Assembly: GCF_032854445.1 (NCBI RefSeq)
Contig: NC_088302.1
Coordinates: 47,654,645-47,718,644, forward strand
DNA length: 64,000 nt
From: Liolophura sinensis
Taxonomy: Eukaryota > Mollusca > Polyplacophora > Chitonida > Chitonidae
Reading direction: 5' to 3'
Position 1 is the first letter of the stretch, and each line of letters begins with the position of its first letter. The translations under genes were made by a program, and so were the position numbers. The notes beneath the pieces were generated by a model that ran no database searches, was not told the origin of the DNA, and saw nothing but the letters and a program-made list of their open reading frames with translations. Positions 46,159-59,000 of this stretch are shown piece after piece.

Positions 46159-48849
46159 CTGAAAACATGTGATACCTGCAAGCACAAATGTGTCAAAAAA
46201 TGTAACCTGTGGATACATTCAGAAAAGACACTTCTCTAAGCATATGTCACACATAGCAATGCAACTAATATGATAACACATAAGTCACCATGGTAAAGAT
46301 TTACTTCAATTAAAGAAACAGGCCTTTGTCTCAAATATATATGTTTTATATAATGATACATATTGTGGACTCTGTTTCTCACTAATTTGATACAAGGCTT
46401 GTGAGTAATCACACTAACATGAATTTGATTAGGATCATTTACTGGGTAACCATATAATGCATACTCTCCACAAATTCACTACCTACACATAACATTAGAC
46501 TGATGATGCCATATGTAGGAACCAAACTCTCATAGGCTAAGGTTAAGTTTGTTAAGTGAAGTGTAATGAAGAGGTGTTTTGGTTAGCTCCACATTCTGAC
46601 CAGTTTCTTCCACTTATAAATCTAAATAAAATCACATTTAAGAAATACTCTTGCCTATGATATAAAACTAAACAAATAAATTTGATCCATAAATAATGTA
46701 ACTGTACCAAATATTGTGAAACCTGCACAGAAGAATTACATATCTTTTACCAAAGCACATAGCACACAGTAGGCTTCATGACACACCACATTAGTTAACC
46801 TAGAGTACTCGATGTAAATACATGTGCTTTCAGTCTCGGCCACTACTAAATGCAAACAATTAACTTTGATTCGAGCTGTGCAGCCATGGGAAATATAATG
46901 CTCCAATATTTTGCTCCGCCTGTACAGAAGTTACAGTTTAGCCTGGTGCCTTGCATAAAATGAACTCTTGTGGTAGCTGTGCAAAAGATTAGAGTGTAGT
47001 ATTAAAACCAAACAAGTATGAAAATTTTCAGATAAGGAATAAACATGACAATGCAAGATTATTGGTGTGATTTCTCTTTGTGGTAAATGCTCAAATGCAA
47101 TGTACAATTACCAGTGAGAGTTGGGCATGCAGATGTTGCTTTTACTTGAACAAATCGTGCAAAAAATATGCTGCTTTGGTGAATACTAGATATCAGAAGA
47201 TGTTTCACATTATAACTCCCATGGCTGCAGCAATCAAATTAAAGTTATATATTTACAACTACGTTACCAATTAACAAGGGATTTTCAGTCTTCAAACTCT
47301 GTTGAGGGAGTTGTACATCATTTTGCATCACTTAAATCAATCAGTCTATGCCCTCAATGTACTCGTATTAAAAGTATTTTATTGGTTTATTCATAAAATT
47401 TGTGTTCCAAAAAAGAGTGAATAATTAGTTCCAGGGGACTATCTTTATGTAGAATATATCAAATCATTAACTTACCCGCCATTCCTCAGTTCTCAGTGTA
47501 TGAGTGCATTAATGTCAGTTTAGTGACATGCTTTGCATTGCAAACATGCACCAAAACTTCTCAATGTACATGACCCGCAAGCATCATCTGTCATTTATGC
47601 ACCATGTCAACCATTTCCCGCAATACTCAGAACTTCTCTATTTCACACATTGCCCCAAATCAAGTCTGGCTTGGAAAGGGCCGAAGGTGTAATTGGATGT
47701 TTCCGAATATTGCTGAGCCAACATTCAAACACGGCCTATGAACTGTATTAGCTATGTACACAGAGAAGTTTTGGTCCAGTGCAGGTTTTCAAAGGCAAAG
47801 CTGTTCACTAAACTGACATGATCATCAGGTGCAGAAATGGACAGGGTTTATGAACAACCACTTCATGGCACAGAAAATAACAGTATGTGGAGAACAGCAC
47901 ACTGAGAATCAAGGAGAGCACATTTCTACATAAACATAGCGCTATAATATTATAATCGCTCACAGACACACAGAGGCTGTAAGACGGGTTGGAAGCTAGA
48001 GACCACATAATTTACTTAGTAACTAATGGCGCGGGTAAAGAAAATGGTCCTCCCAGCATTACTGCATAGGAAAATGCTTATTTCTGAATTGCTGTCAGCG
48101 ATCTTGTATCCGTTGGTTTTGTATAATTTCCTGCAATCCAGATAGCCTGAGTATTTCTGTAGAGTTTGAGGTTGTGATGTTATTTTGTTCATTTAGGCCT
48201 TACTAGTCGCATGTGACCTCCTGTTTCTGACCCATCTTACAGAATTAATCTGAAACCTAAAACTGTAAAATAACTCAAAACATGGTATTTTTTACATAAC
48301 CCTTCCGAAGGTGGGCGACGGCCAACCAGAAACCCTCAATGAATTCCAAATGATGCAGGGGCGCTCTTATTAATGTGTTAACTAAATCTATCATGAAGTC
48401 TGTATAAAAGTGTAGTAACACCTTTCAATCATCCACTACTGGCACTAGGCACTAAGTTAAAACACGAATATTCACAATAACCAATTCTCACACGTTTAAG
48501 TTTTCTACTTACTTAAAATGATATGAAACCTTACAAACTGTTGGATGCATTCGTCATGAACACAGATATTAATTAAAATTACATGCTTCAAGTGTCAAGA
48601 GAGACACCGTTTCCAAGAATCGGTGCAACAACAACGACGCAACTAATACGTGCTGAAAATTTTAATGCATTCTAACGCCACCAGACCATGACATGATAAA
48701 CATATAAATTCTATGTATAGTTTTTGTTTTCATTTCCTAAGACGTAACAATTTAACCACTGACTTACACATCAAAACAGGGTGCTAATCATTTTCCGTTA
48801 AGACAACACATTTCGAAACTCAAAATGTTTGATCGTCCCGCCGACTTAC
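46159..48849 (-). other. inferred 5' UTR intron of PWWP3A
   Basis: The acceptor before coding exon 1 (edge 46158) needs an upstream non-coding exon. The best donor on the gene strand is GGGAA/GTAAGTCGG at 48849-48848, just before the divergent promoter. In between I see no other gene or repeat beyond AT-rich sequence. Confidence 0.45.
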
Positions 48850-49131
48850 TTCCCTTGAATTGACTCCGAATTTCGAAGGCGATTAATAACCTATTAGTTA
48901 AAATTAATTTTTATAAGACAGAAAACAGAACGTTGGTACATCTTTTTATTAAATACTTTCTTTTTTTATTTCTAATCTAAAACTTAAAGTTCCGATTTAG
49001 GGTAAAACCCTAATGTTTACTTCCGGTGATGATGTCATCTTCAAAACAAAGGACATACCACTTTCAGTTCGGACGTTATAAATGATGTACTGCCTGGAGG
49101 AACGAGGCAAATTTACTTAATCGTGTCACAG
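48850..49131. promoter_or_regulatory. probable divergent promoter and first non-coding exons (PWWP3A / BAX-BAK)
   Basis: A minus-strand donor (exon edge 48850) and a plus-strand donor (GTCACAG/GTGAGAG, edge 49131) face away from each other across about 280 bp. Between them lie ACTTCCGG (49019-49026), a consensus ETS/GABP site, and TGATGTCA (49030-49037), a CRE/ATF-like site. These sites are typical of TATA-less bidirectional housekeeping promoters. Transcription starts themselves cannot be seen. Confidence 0.5.
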
Positions 49132-49792
49132 GTGAGAGATTAACGATCATTGCTCTTTATGTAAGCATTGCCCTTGCGAGGCATTGCAGACTGTCAGTGA
49201 TGCTGGTTCTATTTTGAAATGACGCATTAGCAGTGGCGTGAAAAAAAAAAGCGCGGGTAATTTGTCGCGATTTTGACAGAAGCACCGTGGTAGTTTTTGA
49301 GTCATGTGTAATTCCACACCTGTGGATGGCTGACGGGTGCATACTAGCATTCATTTTTCATCTCAGGTGTGCAAAAATCCCTAACTCATGTGAATAGTTG
49401 TGTTGAAATTTTAGAGTGACATTGAAGTATTAGTGAACTGGCAGAAGGCTTTTATATACATGTAGTATATGTGTGATGCATATAGGCGTACATGTACGTA
49501 ACTTTGACATGATCCATACGCGGTTAGAAGTCGTATATTGGGTAATCACTAACTGAGTGTTGCTTGATTTTATAGAATCTCTGTTCAGCTGTTAATTGAT
49601 CGGTCCAAAATTTACAGATGGGCTAATCTGAGTGTTTATTTGCATATGTGTAAAGTATTATAGCAGATAATGACATTTTCGAAATGGTTTTATGGTATTC
49701 GAGTTTGTATTGTTTGTATTGTATAGATTCATTCACTAAGCTATCTGGTGTAGCTTAATTATCTTTGGTAATGTTGTTTGTTTCCTTTACAG

Positions 49793-50005
49793 GAACTTGA
49801 AGTGATGTGATGTACTTGAGAAGACAGCCACTGTTCAACAACTTAACTCCTTAATGATGAAAGGACACTGATCTCTATTATCAAACTGTGCTCCGGTGTG
49901 TTTTGCCTGCTAACAAGGAAAAAAACAACCAAAACCTCCTACAGCCCACTATCATTTCAAATAGTTTTTCGTACATAAGTGAATTTCCTGGTGGTGCTTT
50001 CAACA
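49793..50005 (+). other. 5' UTR part of BAX/BAK-type exon 2
   Basis: The acceptor TTTCCTTTACAG/GAACTTG (49791-49792) follows a 660-bp intron from donor 49131. The leader is 213 nt and contains short upstream ATGs (GTGATGTGATGTAC near 49804-49812) that could damp translation. Confidence 0.6.
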
Positions 50006-53000
50006 ATGGCAGCTGTTTCTGCAACGGTCACAGACCCTAATGTGGGATTACCTCAAGATGATAAAAACTCTAATACCAGCTTTGGTACACTAAGAACACG
50101 AAGACGATCGAGCCATTCACTGAGTCTGCTCACCATTCCAGAAATCAAAATGCAAGGCAGTAGCTCCTGTCCCGTTTACCAAAGATCCTTCAGCTTTGAC
50201 CCAGAAGAGACTGTAGAAGAAGGGTGTGAACTTTTCCAACACTTTGTTATAGATCAGATTAATAAGGAAGGTCTCAAACCTCCAGAAGATGTCTTCTCGC
50301 CCACCGTAATAAGGTGAGACTGTTTTTTTTTATTTTATTTTTTTCTTTTATACCAGAGTACATAACAAATGAGATGGTGTAATATGTTGTTAATGTATTT
50401 GAACACTATGTATGAGGGAAAATAATGTTCTTGTAGATAGTAGAATCCACTTGCTCATCCATGTGTGGAAATTGTGCTGTAATATCCTTATTTGATTTAT
50501 TTATTTATTTGAATGGTGTTTTATGCTGTATTCAAGAATATTTCACTTATACGACAGCGGCCAGCATTATGGTGTGAGGAAAACAGGCAGAGCCAGGAGG
50601 AAACCCACGACCATCTGCAGGTTGCTGGCCTTCCTTATTTGAAATGAGCACATGTAGATGTACATTGTTTTATGTGATTTGTAGGGAAATTAACCATGTA
50701 TACTTAAAATATATAATATAAGAAATAATTCGTTTATATATACCAGTGTACGTAAATCATGCAGAATTGGATATTGTCATTGATACAGCATTAGTGTGAT
50801 TTTCTGTATGATATTTAGTACGTCTATAGCCATACATTATTAGTGTAAATATGAAAGTAATTACGCCTAAAATTGTGTTAAAACTGATTTTCATGTTAGC
50901 TCAGAAAGCTGCAGATTACTAAACCACTTTTGAATATCACAAGGACTGTAGTTCTTCATCCTTTCCTCAGATTTGTAGGGTGTTGTTTCAAGCATATTCT
51001 AGGGATGTTCTGTGTTGACTGATAAAATTATACTTTTTATGAAGCCCTGAAACTGGCCAATCCAACGAATGTACTTTCATCTCCAAAATCAAATAAAAAA
51101 TGTGCATAAATTGCACTGAAAATTGCTCTTTTATATGCAAAATTGTTGAGAAATTAGGTTAAACATCTTTCAACAATAATGAAGTCAGACTTAAGTGAAA
51201 CTTACTCTGTAGAGAAATGAATGGGATGAATGTGCCTTATAATAACAAATGTGTGTCTAGTACCGAGTGTACGTCTGAACAATGTCACAATTGACTCTAG
51301 TTTGTTTATTAAAAAAATGAATAGTGAAATTTATCCATCTAATAAGTGGAGTTTGATGATGTATCAGTTGTTTTAATTTCTGTCATATGAAGAATTGTGC
51401 TCTTGTGTTTAGATTATTGTTAACTTTAATGTGAAGTGTTCTCAGCAAAGGAACTTAATTTCTCCACACATTATGTATACCTGCAATTGTACATGACCAA
51501 TGCACCTGAAATAACCCTTTTTTTTTTTTTTTTGATAAGGACACCTGATGAATATAAGAAGTCTGTGTGGGCTGAAACAGGGAGAGAGCTGCGAATCATG
51601 GCTGACAAATTTGCCAAAACCAAAGAGAGACAGATTGTCAGACAGAAGGCCAATGCTGTAAGACATTCATTTTTAAGATTCTGCTTTATATTTTGGCTTT
51701 ATACAGCACAGCACAGTGTGTGTCATTAATGCATCATTTTTGTACATTGGCTTAAACTGTTTGGTAGTAATCTGCAGTTTATTCAAATGAAAATAAAAGA
51801 TTTAAACTGGGAATATGTGGATTTTTTTTTTTTTTTTTTTTGGTGTTTGCATGCAGCCTGAAATGTCTCTCAGTATGAAGAGTACAAATAATCTGTCATA
51901 CATCTGTGTAGCTTAATAGTGTGTAATAAATTTATGCTGATAATAGATTAAAAAAAATAAGAATTTTTGAAAGCAGACATATGCAACTTTAGGTACATAA
52001 TAGTAACACGCAAAAGTAGTACCTAGTTACTGCTATTATTGCAACTAGACTACATGTATGTGTATGTATATTGAGTTTAGTTACACACAGTGAACCAGTT
52101 TAGATGATGCCAGTGATAGGCCATTAGAGCTAGACTTCAAAGACAAAGCTTGCTGTACCATAATGAATGTGGCACACAACTGGTACTGTCAATAACAACC
52201 CTCAAATACATACATACATGTATATTTTTGGGAAAACGTTACCAAGCTTTTTTGGTCATACGCAAGTAACATGAGACCAAAAATCAATAGTTTTGTCTGA
52301 TGCAGTATTTTGGTACACATGTACCGTTACCAGGAGTAAGTTCTTGTAAACTGGAAATACACATCAACATATTCAAGAAAAGACGTTTAGATATAAAACC
52401 GTAAGGAAAATATAAGAAACATACAGAAGGATATTTTTATACCATTTACAGAATGAAGAAATAGGTACTCATGATGATGGCATGATAAATCTAAAAGAAG
52501 GCTTATTCATAGTTTCAAGCATCTGCGTCATTTGCAGGGATCAGAGGTGATTATTAACATGGAGCTAATTTGGTGAAATGCAGGTTACTCAAATTTGTGA
52601 TGATCACTTCTGATTACTTTCCGAGAAGAGTTTGTTACTTATAAACTATATTTTTGTTTTTTAATGGGAAAATCTTATTCAAGGCCTATCTTTACCTGGT
52701 CTAAATTCGCTTTGTCTCATCTCCAGTACTCTAGTCACATGACCAAAGAGTGTGCTAATGATTGGTTTAGAGCAGCCGTGAGGTCACTGCAGAACTTTGA
52801 ATTGAGTCCAAATGAGCACTTATGGTTCTTGCTCTAACACTGCTTGACTCTGTAAATTATACAAAATTGATCGATGGAACTTTTGAAAAAAGAAGAAACT
52901 TTTTTAGTGTAAAGAATGTTTTTTTGTTTTGTTTTTTGTACTTGTTAAGGCTGAAGCCAGAATTTAAATTTAATGATTTTCGTCTGTATAGATTGTGATC

Positions 53001-56000
53001 AGCACCGTTCACAGCTCTTGACAGAACAAAGACTAGGGAGTCATAAACAAGTTCACAAAAAGATAATTAAAGGTAATTATCTCGCTATGTAAAATTTGAC
53101 ACATAAATGTAGGCGGTGTTCAGTTATCAATGATATGGTCATCTTATAATGAATTACTTTTGACTCATTGATGATCGTTGCTATATTTAATGATGCGTAA
53201 GATCTTATTCAAATTTATCATACAGCATTAAGGCATCGGTAACGGTAAGTTGAAGATGTGTGTATTCAAGTAAAACCAATAGTTTCAAATTGGATAAGTG
53301 TTTGTAGGCGGGGTCATACATATAGGATAATGTTACAGTAAGAGTGACGCATAAAATATCGTAGACATGACAAATGTACAATAAAAAATGTTGTACGCCA
53401 TTTTGTGAAAAACGCGTCCTGATTTGTACTGTGAAGAGTTATTTGTTAGGTTAACATCTGTTAAATTTGGTAGCTAGCTTATAATTGTATTATTATTCAA
53501 TAATTTTATTTTATCTGAAGAGTGAATTTTATGCAAAATAAGTATTACTATTCAATATAACTTACTCTTGAGATTATAAAAAATATGTTTGTTATGGGGT
53601 AAACCAATTGACACTACATAAAGAGCCCTAATAGGAGTTTCTTAGTTTTATCTCAATGTTAAATTCACTTCTTTAAAATCACTGTTTTATTTATTTGTTT
53701 ATTTATTTATTTATTGTATTGGGATGGGCACGTTATGAATTGGTAGTTGATACCTGTTAGATTTTATGTGTGTCATGCTTCAGTTGTTAAATTATTGGAT
53801 TTTGTGTATGAAAAATGTTCTAATGTTCTTCATATGTCCTGAATGAAGAGCTGTAGTCAGGCCTGATACAATCAGAATGTGCCATTTGGTCCTAATGTAC
53901 ATTTCTGAGACCCATATACATTGACATGTATGTACACCTGTTTGTAGGAATCGATAAAAGGGTTGATGCAGGGAAGGTTATTAGGTGCTTCTGTTGTGGC
54001 TGCATGTATGTCAGGGGTTATCCAGTGCAGATGCATGCATATGGAGATGGAGTGACAATGCACTTGCGTAGGCTAGAACAGTGTAAATAGTGCTAGTCTT
54101 TTGCGTGCTTAGTGAGGCAAATATGCTGAACAAATTAAACTATGCATTATAGCAGGTGTGTATGTTGCTATTGATTTCTGTAGTGGTGTGTATACTTGAA
54201 AAAAAGTGTAAAATTTAGTATCCTAATAAATGAAATAATCTTTATAAATGAAAAACTGGAAAATAAATGCAGTAGGTGTGGACATTTATGTTTGGATAAG
54301 CTTTGACCTACATGTACATACATGAAAGTAAATAATCGTATCAGTGTAATGTTATGGTGTGATGTGTTTGTGTACATGTATACACACATGACAAGGCAGT
54401 CTTTAAAAACATGCGTTCAGAACTTTTTTAGTTTTATTGCAATATTATATATGTTCATTTTCAGTTAGAAAAAGTAACCTAGCTTGTCTAATACAGCCAG
54501 GCTGCACCCAACAAAGAGTTTTTTTAAGGATGGCGTAATGTAATATTTTAATGCTTTTCATTTTATGAAATATTATCATGGGAATGAGTGTCCTCATAAT
54601 TCATATGATGTGCTGGCGTATTTGTGTAGCTGATAACAGAATTTAACACTAATTCGGTGTATTCCTGCAGATGGTATCATGTTCATGATGTTAGTGTTTG
54701 GAAAATGAAAGTTGTATTAGATTTTGGGTTGATAAGCTTGAAAGATCAGGATTATGTAGAACTGGAATAGCAAGCCAACAAACTTCAAGATTCTCAATAT
54801 ATAAACTACAGCTAAGTAATCCACTTTCTTATGAATCCCGACCTGTAAATTCCAGTTTTGTCACTGACGTATATGTGTGATAAGCCATAAGGCAACCGCG
54901 AGACTTTGGCTCATTAGAATATTCATGATCTGTGTATTAGCCTGAGTCATTCTAATGGACTGTACCCACCTGTTGATATATATATACCATACCTTCTCAA
55001 TAATTACTCATAAAAGTGAGCAAGTAGATCAGACAAGTCTCCTGCAAAGCACTCACCATGGGTGACGTCGCCATGCCAGCTGGCTCATACAAAACAACTC
55101 ACAATGTCATTTTTCAGTACATATAAATGAGCTTGTTTAAAAAAAGAAAAAGATAAAAATACTGATGCTGGAACATAAATCTAGTGATAATATATCTTTG
55201 CTATTTCCTTTCCCACAACACTTACCATGCTGTTTTCTGGATTGTGTTCTACAAACTATGCTATCCAATATTTAAAGTCAGTGGTTGTGTGGCATTATTT
55301 ACAGGGAAGCATTCAACACTCCAGTGCATTAGGCTGTATATTCGCAGGATTGTCTTGAATCTAACGACGGCGTCTTCCCCACTGGTGTATGTGGTCCATA
55401 CAAGAATGGAACACTGATGATTGCAGTTTGACCATTGAAATAATCACGCTGCCTTGCACATGTGGATAAAACACCCATGACGATAATGCACGTCAATTTG
55501 AGGCAGACTTTCTATTCATTACAGACCACATGTCTACTTTGGCGGGAATGACAAGTAATTAGGTTTCAAATTTTGAGAACCACATGTTTTGAAAACATGT
55601 CATGTGTATCCAACGAAAGATTCTATTGGCCGACATTCAGTTGAACACAGCTAATCAATACATATGTTACAAATGCAGTGTTCCCATGTGTTACAAGCGA
55701 AATTCCGGATATGTCTGTTTTCTGCAATTTTGTAGTTAACATAGGTCCACCAATGTGTGCAGAGTTGTAAACAACATTGGCATGATTGAAAAACAGCCGT
55801 CCAATCACACAAAAAGTTAAATCTTTTCAAAACCCCACAGTGTCTCTTCCCGTCTTGCCAGTCTGGTGAGGCTCACTGAGGTGTGACAGAAATGTGAACT
55901 GCTGTCACTGATCAACTACCGGTAATCGCCTACTCTCCACAGAGAGTATACTACTTAAGACAACAGCCCCTGCAAGGCATCATGGTATACATATTTAAAA

Positions 56001-59000
56001 AATGCATCTGAAATTATGAGAGTGTACAGTCCATGTATATTTCCTTGGCCACATATCAATTACTGAACACCTGTGTAAAAGTGCAGGTGCACTGGCCTGA
56101 AATGGACCCGGGTTAACTGCTCTTATGATGAGCAATTTGTAAATCTCTCCAGAGCAAGGTGTATGAACATTCTTTCTGCATGGTTGAGAAAGGAAAAGGT
56201 ACACTACAGTATAAAAATTGATAACTTATACAGATTGATTACCAGTTTTTGTATGTTGCATATTGCATATATACATGTAGTACATTATATTGAAAAATGA
56301 AATGTATTTTTAACTATTCTTATATATTCTCATATGCCTATAAGACTTCCATAATAAGATAATATTTATTTATTTATTTATTTATTTGACTTGTGTGTTA
56401 TGCTGTACTATGAATATTTCACTTATACGTGAGCAGCCAGCACTATGGTGGAAGGAAACCATTCAGAGCCCGGGGGAACCCATAGGCATCACCTCATGGT
56501 TTCATTTATTTGAATAGATAACACGTTTTTGTTGTCTGAAGATAACCTTTGTGCCAATATACATGTATGTACTGATGATGTACATCAAAGTGAATTTATT
56601 TTGTGGACAAGAGCATTTTTAGGGCTATATAACTATATTTTAAACCTCCATTTTTAATACCCATATGTATGTATATATCATGTAAGAAAATAAATACCCT
56701 TCAATGCAATGACACAATAAGAGTGAATGCTTAAATATACAGATGATAAATCTTTATTTTGGATGCATCACTACGGGCACTTGTCAGACGATTTTGTTAT
56801 GGTTTTGTATAGTAGAGTAAAGGTAGGTGTGGCTTTATTTGTTGTCACACGTCAGAGCTGGGTTTCCTGTCTGAACTTTCATGCTGACTCAAGCATGTCA
56901 TTTGAAGTATTTTTATCAAAGGGAAATCCCTTGTAACTAAAAATATATCACTTCAAAGGAAATATTACTAAGCCATAATGAAATTGGGCTGTAGGAATTC
57001 ACACTGATATCAGTATTTTAGGTATGTTGACAGAACGATTAATATTCATCTGTTGGATAAACTTAAATGTAACTGCACATGTCACTGAAGGTTGGGTGTT
57101 CATGTGCAAAAAAAATTGAGGAAGTAGGGTATTCTTGCAGAAGACAAACGCAGCTATTTTTAATATAACACAATGTTATGTTGCTTGACCATATTAAAAA
57201 ATGACTTGAAAAATTGGCTCCAGGTCAGGAGTGCTCAGACTACATGTCACTCATGTTTTTTCCATTTATACACAGTCATGTTATATACAGTGTATTTGTG
57301 TTGGTGTATGTCATAGCTTCCGATGGCCATGGCTTTTTTATTCAAAATTTAGAATTACTTGTACTATAAAAAGAAAGTACATTATAGTGAAGCTTTATTT
57401 TTGATTAAATTCAAACTAACAGAGTACATCTGTACTGCATATATAATATGTTTTAGAATGGTAATTTTGTATATACAGGGTGGAGCAAAAATCTGGACCC
57501 ATAGGCATTTTATTATATAACAATTTACAATAAGTGCAGGATCAGTTGAAGTTTTTCTTCTCCCACTACAGGGTCAGTCGTGGACGCTTCCTGTTTCTTT
57601 AAAATAAGTGAAAGTTTTGCTGACAGTTCTGTGTGTAATTGGTTGCCTATTCGGGTACTTAGCATTAAAAATATCTGTGACTGCGAGCCGTCCTTTGCAT
57701 ACAAAAGCACAAGTGCTACTTCTTCTGGAATTGTTAGCTTCTCTGCCATGGGTAACAATCTGAAAGATAATAAATAAAATTATTAAAACTATACATGATA
57801 CTTAAATGATCAAAATTATGTAAAAAAAAAATGAATGGAAAAATTCTATAGTAAATTACCTATGGGTGCAGACTTTTGCTCCACCCTGTATATCGAGTCC
57901 ACTTTTTCATAGCTGCATATGATCATTGTCATATTAGCCATAGAAGTGTAACGTACACTAAGACTGAATTCATTCGTGTATATTGTGTGCCTGCCACTGT
58001 CAAAATTGTCTAGTATTAATTATGTACTGATAAATTTTACATTAAAATTAATTGCTTTTGTTGGCAAGTTTACATAGATGGGTTATATACTGTGTTATTA
58101 TTTGCCTGTTGGAGGTACATATCACAGGTCAATATCTTGACTGCTTGGTTGCCATGGCTACCGTGGGTATTTGCAGAGCTGATGTCATGTTGGGTATGTG
58201 AAGACTGTGTATGTATCTTATTGTACTTGCACAGGCTAGCCCTGCCCCTGCTGCATCAGTCACTGACATGTACAGACAGCTAGTGAGTGGCCTGTGTAGA
58301 TGGGGCACCACCCTCCTACCCACAACCCTCACCACCACCCCAAACACACACATAGGGGGATGCTGTGAGGATTAAGGGTGTTACCACCCAGATAAAACTT
58401 TTGATGTGTAAGTTTCAAATGAAGAGGCTTTTCTAAATTACATGTATTATTCTCTTGACACTTTGATCATGTTTGGCGTTTAGTAGATTTTTGTCTACAT
58501 CATACATGTACAGGTGTATGTGAAGTCCAATACATGCATGACTTCATAGTTTGGCAAATCTAACTTAGAAAGCTTGATACAGTACTTGTATACATGTATA
58601 ACCTGCTCTAACTAGCCAACATGCACTTAATATTTAATAGAATGAATTTAGTAACCAAAAGCCAATAATGAATTGTTTAATACAATAATTTGTTGTTCAA
58701 CGTTCTCATATTTTTTTGCCATCTGTAATCTTTCAGTTCTTTATTTCTTCCTTTTTCTCTCTCTCTCTCTTTTTTAGTAAAATTTGCCAGTATTATCTGT
58801 GTGGGAAATGCCCAATTACAATCAGTGTACATTTGATCTAATTATACAGCAAAAATGAAAATAGTAGGTTATTAGGCATTATCTAATTTGACGTGTCCCT
58901 ATTATATACTTACATTGATATACACGTATTTGGTGTCTGTTGCACATGCTACACATATTAACAAATATTGTGATTCTGTTCCAATATACAGTAATTCTTA

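Noticed and set aside
48040-49131. Extra coding exon upstream of the PWWP3A or BAX/BAK-type start
   Set aside because: The frames there are short; the BAX/BAK-type frame has an in-frame stop just before its ATG region, and the PWWP3A start length already agrees with the family.
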